Assembly (NCBI GenBank): GCA_014905825.1
Contig: JACGCN010000006.1
Span: forward strand, 682,001-746,000
DNA length: 64,000 nucleotides
Reading direction: 5' to 3'
DNA from: Lyophyllum atratum
Taxonomy: Eukaryota; Basidiomycota; Agaricomycetes; Agaricales; Lyophyllaceae
The position numbers and the translations under genes were made by a program. Numbering within the stretch: position 1 is the stretch's first letter; every line of letters begins with the position of its first letter. Shown piece after piece: positions 46,825 to 56,760 of the stretch. The notes beneath the pieces were generated by a model. The model did no database searches. It saw nothing but the letters and a program-made list of their open reading frames with translations, and was not told the origin of the DNA.

Positions 46825-49704
46825 ATGAGCTCCCAAGATGCCTACTTCTCACAGTCGCGTCTTCTATGGAAACCAGCTCAGCCTGGGGTGACCCCTGTTG
46901 AAGTCTTCAGGCGGATGATAAACCGCAAACACGGTCTAAACCTTGGTCAGTCGCCGCCTCCGGTAGAGGGCTCTTCATGGAGGAGGATTATGTTGATTGG
47001 ACGCGTCATTAGCCAACTACCACGACCTGCACAAGTATTCCGTTGAGGACTACACTTTCTGGCTTGACCTCTGGGAGGCGTTGAACATCGTTTCCTCAAT
47101 ACCTCCAAACCCCAAGCAGGTAAGCGCACCTGCGCAATAGTAAAATCAATCAACATGTCATGTTTGTTGCATGACTAGATCATCGCACCGGGCAGATACG
47201 CTGAAATACCGGACTGGTTCCCTGGTTCAAGGCTTAATTACGCAGAAAACCTTCTCTGGCGGAACAACGACTCAATAGCATGCACCGCCTCTGGCGAATC
47301 TGGCGTCGTTACCAACTACACGTTCCGCGAACTACGTCAGCTGGTTACAGAGTTAGCTGCGGCGTTGAGAGTTGGCGGGCTGCAAGTTGGCGATAGAGTT
47401 GCAGGTTGGTCTTCGCCTATATGTATCACCGTTTCTCATTTACATCGTCTCACTATCCACATCAGCTATCGTGACAAACTCCGTAACAGCAGTCGCATTA
47501 GCCCTCGCAACCGCCAGCATTGGCGGTATCTTCTCTAGCACTGCTACTGACATGGGCACAGAGGTCAGTCCCTTTCGGTGCCACTGTCCTTACTACTAAC
47601 TTATCCTATCATTTCTCCATTCCAGGGAATACTCGACAGATACCGCCAGATCAACCCTAAATTCGTCTTTGCGGAGACCGAGGTCATGTACGCCGGCAAA
47701 GCCGTCAATCTCGTCCCTAAGATTACCGACGTGATCAACGATCTCGCCGACAAAGGTCTGCAAAAGGCCATTTTGCTCCCCAGTGCACGAACAGGCAAAG
47801 AGCTGTTGCATGATATAAATAAGGCGTGAGTCTCAATCCCCCCGTGGTCGATGTACCTGTTCTTACATCCTACATCAATCCAGTATCAACTTGTCGGCGT
47901 TTTTGGCTACGGGGGATGGGCGTGAGCTTACGTTTGAGCAGCTACCGTTTGGTCAGCCTCTGTTCATTCTGTACAGCTCAGGAACGTCTGGCAAGCCAAA
48001 ATGTATCGTTCATTCCGCTGGGGTGAGTCAATGACCTGGAGCTGTGGAGAACTGAACGTCTTATAATCCTCCACAGGGTGTGCTAATGCAAACTCAGAAG
48101 GACCAGCGAACACATATGGGTCTATCCGCTCACGATACATACTTCCAGTATACAACGGTGGGCCCTGCTCTTCATTTTCAACTCACAGATGATTAAAAAG
48201 GTCGGATGCAGACAGGGTGGATGATGTGGACCTTCATGCTCAGCGGTCTGGCCTCTGGTGCTCGCATCATTCTATACGATGGCTCTCCCTTCTACCCGGA
48301 TCTCAAAACGTATCTCAAGTTTATAGACGAACAAGGGTACGACCACCTAATGTTTCATTTTGGCCCGTTTTCGTTAATTGGCCAATAACCAGAGTATCTG
48401 TCCTTGGAACCAGTCCCCGACTCCTAGCTGAAATTGCCGGCCGGGGACTTAAACCACGCAAGTCCTTCTATTCCCTCTCCGTGAAATTAATCGTGGTTCT
48501 GACGACCATTGTAAATCAAGTCGAAATAGGCTCCTTCGAAGCGCTCCGTGTGTTAGGCGTGACCGTGGCCGTCCTTACTCCCCCAATGTTCGAATGGGCA
48601 CAAGACGCATTCGGCGGCGACCGGATACACCTAATCTCCACCAGCGGCGGCACTGACATCTGTTCGTCGTGTGAGTACATGCTCTTGGGTCCTTCCCACA
48701 TACTCTTGGGCTCTCCTGGAAGTTCTGACCTTATGCGATGCCGTCAGTTGTCACGGGGGCATCATCTCTGCCCGTGTACTCCGGAGGTACGTACTCGTAC
48801 ATCGTTACGTTTGATTGTGATCCTGTCAGTGGCTGATGTGTCGTGCCTGGGATTCACAGAGATGTCGTGCAAGACTCTGGGCATGAAGGTCGAGGTGTTC
48901 GACCCGTCAGGTAACAATATCGAACACACGGGTTCTCCAGGGGAGCTTGTATGCACGCGTCCTCATCCTTCGATGCCGTTATACTTCTGGGGAGATCCGT
49001 CGGGAGAGAAGCTTCGTGATGCATATTTCAACATGTACCCTGGTAAATCCCTTTCACGCTGCTGTGCTTCGCCAGGCATGGGTCTAATCTTTGGTGTGCC
49101 CAGGGATCTGGAGGCAGGGGGACTTCATGATCGTTAATCCCGTCACAAAGGGCATCATGATCCTCGGCCGCAGGCGAGTATGACTCATATTTACCTGGAC
49201 CACTTTCTTATCGTCTATACACCTTGTCATAGCGATGGGGTCCTCAACCCCAGTGGTGTGCGCTTCGGATCTGGCGAGATCTACTCTGTATTAGAGAAAT
49301 TTACAGACAGCCTCGACGATTCCCTTTGCGTTGGCCAACGCAGACCTCAGGACCTCGACGAACGCGTCCTTCTGTTCCTAAAGATGCGTCCCGGAAGGAA
49401 ACTCACCTCTGACCTCGAAACGCAGATCAAGACTGAAATAAGGAAGGCGCTTAGCGCACGCCATGTTCCTAGTTATATTTTCGAGATCGAGGATATCCCA
49501 GTTCGTTTTTCTTCAATCGCAACACGTTGTATGTTGAAATTAAACGTTGGACAGTATACCGTCAATGGAAAGAAGATAGAAATCGCAGTCAAGCAGATTG
49601 TTTCGGGCTCGGACCTGCAGCCCAGTGGGACGGTTGCGAACCCGGAGTCTCTTGAGCTTTATTACAAGTATAGAGATCTGAACCAGACAAAAGCTAAGCT
49701 ATGA
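46825..49704 (+). CDS. Acetoacetyl-CoA synthetase
   Basis: Adenylate-forming enzyme that activates acetoacetate to acetoacetyl-CoA. The start [17 protein letters not shown] at 46825 fits the family. Motifs in order: [44 protein letters not shown], the ATP/AMP loop [73 protein letters not shown] and [16 protein letters not shown]. The terminal catalytic-Lys region reads [14 protein letters not shown] after removal of an intron (about 49501-49550) that happens to be open in frame. About fifteen introns, several around 50 bases. No break seen. Confidence 0.92.
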
Positions 49705-49885
49705 TTCACAAGGAGGATATACCATGTATTGTACAGTGGGACATGTTGGACTATAGCATGTTGGTAACTTGGACGAAGATGAAGCAGTCAAATATGTATC
49801 CAGCCATCCCATCCTGCTTAGTGCGTTTATAAGGTGAGGTCTGACTCCCGTCCTGCGGGAAAGCGTCAAAGACCAATCTGTCCGC

Positions 49886-50331
49886 CTAGAAAAGACATAT
49901 GCCAGTGCCGCTTTTCTGGCAACTGCGACGTAGGGACTGAGGTCAGTGCAGATCAACCATCTGAGACTGGAGACCATCACGCACGTTCCGCCAATGTCTG
50001 GACGCGGGTCGCAGCACATATAATCGGGTGGACCTGGAAATACGGATGTGAGTGAGGGTGTGGTGCCTACGTGAGTGTGAGCGGGATCATACAGATGTCC
50101 TGGATACATCCTCCTGATCAGGTTCAGCATTCTGGAGGAAGGAAGGTCAGAACGTACCCCACGACTGTTCATACCTAATCCAAGGATTGTTAGATACGTG
50201 ATTCAGATAGCACAAAGGTTACTCAAGAGAAGAGACTAACATCTACGGGATGAGCCAGGCCAGCGAGGCCAGCCTCCAAAGACTGGTGTTGCGAAAAGGA
50301 GGGCAACAAAGGAGATAAGCTTTACGTTCAT
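49886..50331 (-). CDS. Small secreted cysteine-rich protein, knottin-like framework (copy 5, divergent)
   Basis: From ATG 50331: signal peptide MNVKLISFVALLFATPVFG, then a 17-base exon at 50158-50174 (MNSRG), a 7-base exon at 50093-50099 (GACATCT), an exon with PPDYMCCDPRPDIGGT, and a last exon TCQKSGTGICLF ending at 49886. The first and second cysteine codons are split by introns as in copies 1-4. About 66 residues; spacing C-x7-C-x5-CC-x9-C-x7-C. The fourth intron could be read through, but only splicing at the AG just before TTGCCAG gives the family ending. Most divergent member. Confidence 0.75.
50093..50099 (-). other. 7-base micro-exon (copy 5)
   Basis: GACATCT bounded by TCCAG and GTATGA on minus; supplies Asp, Ile and the T of Cys2, the same role as the 7-base exon at 20581-20587. 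Confidence 0.7.
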
Positions 50332-50892
50332 GATATGATTCTTCAGCCGGGAGGCTGAAGGCTTTATATGCCTTAAAGCGGCACTCGTTCAGTCACGACT
50401 CGGAGGCCGCATCATCATACTAACGTGCATCCTACATCAATCATCCGCAGCATTCCGCAGCTCCTCCTGTTCGAGAGCCACCATACCCGAGACTAAACTG
50501 GATTGTGGAAGCCATATTCTGCCATGATGGGAACATGCACTGATCACTGAAAACCCAATGGAAAAGTGGCTGAAGACAACACGTATGTGCAACGATTGCA
50601 CATACGTGTCTGAGTGCAATGCAAGCGTAGTCCAATTGTAATTATTGCGATACCCGGGGCCGTAAAAGAGATGCGAGAACGTTACTGAACTTAAAGAAGC
50701 GGGACTTTAGTTGCAGAATTATCGCCAATATCCATGTCAACCTCCGAATTGCTTTGGTGCTGATTTGACGATTTTATAGAGGGCCAGTGCGGTAGTACAA
50801 ATGACATCGCCACGTAGGCTCGTGTACAGCTTCTCGCGGTTCCGTTTGCGGTGTAGCCGACAACAATAATGAGTCGATCGCTGCGCATTCAA
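50332..50892. other. Spacer between secreted-protein copies 5 and 6
   Basis: Promoter of copy 5 plus the 3' region of copy 6. Nothing else seen. Confidence 0.45.
50362..50368 (-). promoter_or_regulatory. TATA box of copy 5
   Basis: TATAAAG on minus about 31 bases before the ATG. Confidence 0.5.
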
Positions 50893-51346
50893 TTAAAAGA
50901 TACACATTTCGGTTGGCTTCAATTTCCGGCAGCTGTTGACCAAAGATTAAAGAGATGCTGGCGACGCAGAATTAAATACTCACGTTCCGCCGACGCCAAC
51001 AATCATCGGTCCACAGCAAGTCCAGTTAGGACCAGGGCCTAGTCAAATTGGAATTGAATAAGGAAAGAACAAAAGAGAAAGAAGCGCGAAGAAATCCCTT
51101 ACATTGCTACAAGAAGACATTTAATGCGGTCCGTCTAAGATAAGCCAACAGTGAATGAACACTCACGAGGCCCTCAAATCCACCTGAATATCAGTCAGTA
51201 TGATTATATGCCATCAGCATGCGAGAGAGCTTACAGTGGTAGATTAAGTCAGTCCCAGTTTCTTGGGGATTGGGAGCGGCAAAGGCGCCTTGTGCGGTGA
51301 AAACGAGAAGGATGGCGGAAGCGAGATAGGTTTTCATGGAAAGCAT
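50893..51346 (-). CDS. Small secreted cysteine-rich protein, knottin-like framework (copy 6)
   Basis: ATG at 51346 (or 51337). Signal peptide KTYLASAILLVFTAQGAFA, then a short linker ending LIYHC whose Cys codon is split by a GTAAGC intron, which fixes the exon-1 phase for the whole family. Next a 17-base exon at 51067-51083 region of the line (51167-51183, GFEGL), a 4-base exon CAAT at 51103-51106, an exon with PGPNWTCCGPMIVGVGGT, and a last exon TCRKLKPTEMCIF. About 75 residues; spacing C-x6-C-x6-CC-x10-C-x8-C. Role unknown. Confidence 0.83.
51103..51106 (-). other. 4-base micro-exon (copy 6)
   Basis: CAAT between TTGTAG and GTAAGG on minus; supplies Gln and the T of Cys2. Confidence 0.78.
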
Positions 51347-53455
51347 ATCGAAGAGAATGAATGATCAATGAAGGTACCTCAGGTCCCTCGTACTTATACT
51401 CTTGAAAGTCCTAGAGCCCCATTCGCATTACAATAGTCAAGGAACACAACCTCAATGAGGATCGGTATCATGCAGGATCGTCTATCTGTGAGGCCAGGAG
51501 AGAACCGTTGGCCGAAGCCCTGAAGCACGCCAGTATATGTAAGTTATCGTGAGACACCTGGTATCATCCCTTACAGGTTCAAAGAGCATCCAGTGGACTT
51601 GGCATGAGAAGCTAGTATGCAAAATGGCGCGAATTCCAATGACCCTGAGGAGAGCATTGTTCCTGAATGTAGAGTAGAGCAAATCGTTTTCAGCCTGTCA
51701 CGTTTGGGCAGGTCAGTGCCAAGAGTTGCTCAGTGGTAGGCCTGAGCGATTCACGCGCCGACGACCAGCGTGAACCTGTAATCTGAGATTATTGTCAGAG
51801 GGGAGCAAAAGTTGTAGTCTTGGACGGCCGAGGAATATCAAAGTCAATACATACTTGGTCAGCAAGGTACTTGAGGCCCAGGTCACGTCCTAAAAGAGGA
51901 TGCTATACAAGGAAGGTATTGCCTCGATTGAAATGCCCTTAAACCCCACAGAACATAACAGGTGTCCAGGGATGACCTTGTCCCTGTCCAGCGTCAAGAT
52001 CAAAGGCATACATTTCCAAGCCAAATCCATACCTCATATTGGCATGATGGTGGCGGACCTGAGTACGGAACAGACGCAAAACGCTCAAGCCTCCTTCAAA
52101 TGACTTCGACTTTTGGGGTCGAGTTGAGATCTAGGGTAGTGACGAGCTTAGTCTTCAATGGCGCTGGCAGGTCGAAGCGCTGCAATCTTGATAATACTAA
52201 AAAAAGAGACAACATGAAAGCACGGCGAAGTCGATATCATGGTCGGGGCGATCTTTCACCGATATCATACGTTCCTCTGCGGGTACATCCGTAACCACCA
52301 AAGTGCGAAGTTGCAGATAATTAGCGAATCCAGTGCCAGGCGCCTTGTATCATCGTTGGAACCGAATCTTCACAAATCCCTACAATCAAGAAGAATCAAG
52401 ACACGTACAATCACTCATGAGAGACTCAATGAGCCCATGGAATCCACCAGAGGTAATGCAGTAAGCGTGGCCGAAAGTTGAGCCTATAGCAGTGTCAGGC
52501 CGTAGCACTGAAGTTGTTTCGTCGGTTACTAGTATTGCGAGAGCTGGCGCGCGCGGCGAGATGGAAGATTACGCGTTTGTCAGGAGAGGAAAAAGGCTTA
52601 TCAGGTCAAATTAAGTCCGAGGTCAATGAGATTCAGAATAGCCTTCCGTAGTTGGTTTTACAAAAGAAATCATGACGGGGGATAGAGCTCATAGAGCGAT
52701 GCCACCGTTGTCTGCCAGTGATTCATGTGTTGACTTGGACCCGTCGGATGTTTGATTTGCGGGCTTCGGGTGGCATATTTGGCATTGTTTGAACCTGTCG
52801 CTCACGTACGTCAGTGCCAACAATCGGTCAAAGAAGCGCGCTACCTCCAGACTCAATTCTCCCAACCCAAGAGCTCGGTATAAACGGCGAGTAAATCCGT
52901 CCCTTATAGGAAGGGCATGCCTGCCTGCCTGCCTCCAAGACTATCTTAGCATCAATGTAACGCATGGACTCTGTCATCATCATGCGCGGGACGGCAATCT
53001 GGACTCGATTCAACCTTGGATTCAACTTGAGACTTCCTGGAACACAATCTTTGCTTAACGGCGCTCGTGTCGACACTTTGTTCAATGCATTTTATCGAAT
53101 TCAGACGAACTCGAGGTTGTCCAAGCCATGTATACTCACAGTAGCTGCATGCACTACTTCGTCGTTGAAGGCTGGAGGCGCGCTGAGATATTGCTATCCG
53201 TCCTTCTCGCTATTACTAGTGGCGTGTAAGCCTGTTCGCATTCATCTATGCTTCTATCCCCCATCTGTCCGATTCCTTGCCGGCACACTGCCTCATCTAC
53301 GTCCAGTCCAGTAAGCAGATACCCCTGGCCATGATGGGCCTGAATCTTCAAACTCGCCATTTGCTTTAAGGGTAGCGACATTTCCAGTTTCGTGCACCAG
53401 GACTGGGATTCCCGCAGAGCAGTCTTATCGCTACTACAATCGAGAGACTAAACGG
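51347..53455. other. Gene-poor region
   Basis: About 2.1 kb. Open frames (51962-52294, 52964-53314 and others) lack motifs. A short (TGCC)n microsatellite lies at about 52918-52936. Nothing else seen. Confidence 0.5.
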
Positions 53456-53463
53456 TATATAAG
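53456..53463 (+). promoter_or_regulatory. TATA box of DUF6533-type gene
   Basis: TATATAAG, about 58 bases before the ATG at 53521. Confidence 0.5.
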
Positions 53464-53520
53464 AATCCCTCGACTCGACTGCGGTGTCGATAGCTTCGCC
53501 TCATAATAACCTCTTACGAC

Positions 53521-55374
53521 ATGACACTCTTCCAGGTTTTTGAATTGTACGTTCAAGGACTCTCCGACGTCAACTTCATGTTCTAACAACGATGTATAGT
53601 GCTTTTGCCTGCTGCAGTGTTGCATCTGTCGGTGCGCGACTTCCCCAGCTCGAGCTGCTACGACAGCTGATGTAAATTGATCTATTCCTTCTCTCCTCAA
53701 GCCCTCCTCATATGGGACCATGCTATCACGTTCGGCGCCGAAGTTTCTAGGATATGGTCGCGAAAATTCTCAGGTGCAACGGTGCTGTACGCCCTCCTCC
53801 GATACGGGACTCTCCTCGAGAAGATATCAATTCTGTTTCTGGCTTCGTGGTACATGACTCCCCGAGTATGTTCAACCTTGCCCTCGGAGTACTGCCCTTA
53901 TTTGACCAGTAAACCTATCCTTCATTAGGGGTTTGTATATCCTCCAAGATATCGACTCCACCGACATTAACTTCTCGCTTTTGGTTGATAGGTGCGACAT
54001 CGCTGTTCGATTCCAGATTTTTCCAATGATACTGAGGAGTCTCGCCTTCGGTCGTATGTCTGGTCTTTCGTTACAGAGTCATGTTATACCTAACTTACTT
54101 GTATGTCTCATCGCAGTGTTCTCATCCTTGCGGGTGTATGCTCTCCAAGGGAACGATTGGCGACTTGCGGCGTTCATTTTTCTGCTTTGTCTACCGTCAG
54201 TAATCACGCCTACCGTATGTCCTCCTTGCAATTTCTTCCATACAAGTCATTGGCTTACCTCATGGTACCTAGTATTCGTACACCCATCAATGGTCCACTG
54301 CAGTAAGTCGATACGGATGCCAGTTGACATACCTCGCCTCTCAGTCTGCCCATGATCGCAGTGTTAGTCGTTTCTTTGCTTTTATGGTGGTATACTTATC
54401 CAATGCTTTCTACGCAGAAGTCATCACGAATGCGTATCTTGGTATTTGAACATGCTGAAACTCCACGACAGTGCGTATCGCCGGTATTGCTGCGGATATA
54501 ATATCGGAAAGCATTGTCATCATCGTGACGATAAGGAAGACTTTCCGACTCCGGAATAATTTGAGTTTGGCGGGGCCTGCTGAGCGCCCTGGTCTAGGTA
54601 AGCTACTTTTCAGAGACGGTAAGCTTTTCGCCTTTCAGATGTCCTAAATTTCTGATGCACCCACTTATGACAGGGACTCTGTATTTCTTGTGAGTGACCC
54701 ATCGATTTTTTGTTCTATACGCGTCAATTTGACGATTGTTGCCACTCAAGCGCTATCTTAATCTTGTCGCTTGCTGATATGCTGGTTCTTGTGGTAAGCC
54801 GTTGGGCATCCTTCGTTATGCAAAACTAATCTCTGACATCGAAGTTTGATCACGTCGTGAGTTCTACCCTATGGGCGGTACGTTCATGCTAGCACTGTCG
54901 GCTAACGCTGGATTTAGCCCCAACCTGTTGTGGGATACGACTATTGGGTTGTTCCTTATTACACACCAGTGTGAGTCCCATACGCAAACATGTATCCCTC
55001 ACATTGACTCTTGTCCTAGTTTCCGAACCATCATCATCTGCAGATTCTTGCTTATGCTCCGCGCTATCTATTACGACGAAGGGAATGAGGTCAAATCCCA
55101 AATAGGATCACTACGTTTTGCAAGGTCAAGGGTCGTTGGTACTTTGGGCACGACAGTAGATCCCAGCCTCGATGACGAGGATGTGGACTCCCAGCTGCGG
55201 TCATACGAGGATGACGAGGAGATCATATACTCGAAAGATCCATTTGCCACCGGCTTGTTGTTGGGTGCGGATGGCTCTTCCAAGGCCTCCTCGAGCGGAC
55301 AAAATGTGGAAAAAACAAGCGAGGAGATAGAGCTCTCAGATTATACGCATGATAGAGATTCGCCTCTGGCCTAG
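53521..55374 (+). CDS. DUF6533-type multi-pass membrane protein
   Basis: Resembles the large basidiomycete family with an N-terminal DUF6533 region and seven or so membrane spans. Spliced start MTLFQVFEF... joins ALLIWDHAITFGAEVSRIWS via a GTGCGC donor. Family-like pieces: RKFSGATVLYALLRYGTLL, VFSSLRVYALQGNDWRLAA, RDGTLYFFAILILSLADML (using a 16-base exon at 54674-54689), SANAGFSPNLLWDTTI and FRTIIICRFLLMLRA, the usual ISRFLLNLR-like end. The tail is acidic (DDEDVDSQLRSYEDDEEI). About ten exons, several borders uncertain. Function unknown. Confidence 0.72.
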
Positions 55375-55940
55375 ATGTGGGCTTTTCGATCTCCACAGCA
55401 GGAAAACCATCCACTTCCATCGAACTCCGATTCAGAGCATTTCTGGCCACATATTTATTTTCAGTGTAGTTAACATCATGATATAGCGGTGCTGAGATTG
55501 CTTCGCACACATACCGACCCTTTCCTCTTGTCTGACAAAAATGACACAAACTTGCCAACGCTTGCCCCAGTCCTTCCCGTGGACCATCGATCTGAGTTTG
55601 ATGGCCGCCGGAGCAGCCGCCGAGGACCCTCCAAATCGGGGTTTCGACCATGACGCCACTGGCACAGCCTCTTGAAGTTGGAACAACATCCTGGCTCCTA
55701 GAGGTCAGTGCTTCAGCGCTCACCCAGATATTCGGACAGCTAGAAATTAACGCTTTGTCCACAATTTGATATTGGATGGCCCTTGACACAGCATGAGCGG
55801 GATCCGGCTTGCCAAAGCTGCAAGAAGGATACCGCTTTGGCCGCTGCAAGAATCATGAAAATACCGTACTGGCCATGGCATTGGCCAATGAGCGCCACAC
55901 TTGTTCTCTGCGCTCCCGCTTTGACCAAGTTATCTCTGCG
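55375..55940. other. Intergenic, no gene recognised
   Basis: A 208-codon minus frame (55223-55849) overlaps the end of the DUF6533-type gene antisense and has no recognisable motif. Confidence 0.45.
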
Positions 55941-55948
55941 TATATAAG
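55941..55948 (+). promoter_or_regulatory. TATA box of GYNHLN-family copy 2
   Basis: TATATAAG, 63 bases before the ATG at 56004. Confidence 0.5.
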
Positions 55949-56003
55949 GGCGTACTGTATCAACGTATCTCTCAAATCTCCTGAACACCTCTACTCACCT
56001 GCA

Positions 56004-56760
56004 ATGGCCCACTCGCAACCAACAAGTTCCCAGTTTCTCGTTCCTCGGAATAATGGTAGCCAAAGCCACGATTCGAACGCTGCTATCGGCCCGGAACCTC
56101 AAATCCGCCTACCCCCCGTCCAGTTCCTGATGCAGGAGGTTGATGCACGCCGTTCAATCCGCATCTCGAAGCCTTTGTCTACACACTCTCGGGAGGCTGC
56201 AGTCTGCTGCCAGTCAACTATAACTCGTGGGCTCCCAGGAGTTCCTGTTACGGATTTTGGAGTAGCGCTGCCGGCGGTAACGCTCTACAACTTGCAAGAC
56301 GAGGCTGATTTGCATGCGCGTCTTACATCTTCGACCCCATCACCAACCTTCGCCTTTGCCGTAGGTTTTTTAATCCTTATATGTGGTCAACCAGGCTAAT
56401 CCTTGTCTTGTTTCAGTGGGATGGATACAACCACTTGAATTGGCGAAAGCCCGTTCACGTACGCAGAGAGGTCATGGGAACAATCCACCATTTCATTTGT
56501 CAGGTTATGGCTCAATGCTACCTCTTTGCGCAGGTAAATGACATAACTCATCATATTATTGACGTTCCGGCTGATTACTTCTTATATGACTCTAGGAAAA
56601 CGCTGATAAATTCCGAGGGCCGGGTGTACGCTTAGGACCAAATCATGTTCCTTTCGAGAACCTGCGTCTCCAGCGGATTGTGCAGTCGGAGGGAAATGTT
56701 TGGATTGCGATTTTTGCGCTTTTCCCCACTCCGAAGCAGCGTTACACCCGTGCGCAGTGA
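56004..56760 (+). CDS. Hypothetical protein, GYNHLN family copy 2
   Basis: Three exons: MAHSQPTSSQFLVPRNNG to PTFAFA, then WDGYNHLNWRKPVHVRREVM to LFAQ, then ENADKFRGPGVRLGPNHVPF to RYTRAQ (stop at 56760). About 190-215 residues with no signal peptide. Exon borders fall at the same places as in the 19353 gene: one directly before W-x-GYNHLN, one before the segment leading to KFR...VRLG...NLRL. The two copies are about 37 kb apart and strongly diverged. Function unknown. Confidence 0.72.

Noticed and set aside
49951..50000. Read-through of the fourth intron in copy 5 (GGTCVMVSSL)
   Set aside because: Read-through gives a long tail unlike any relative, whereas splicing at the AG before TTGCCAG yields the six-cysteine ending.
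55223..55849. 208-codon minus frame
   Set aside because: Overlaps the end of the DUF6533-type gene antisense, no motif, no splice context.
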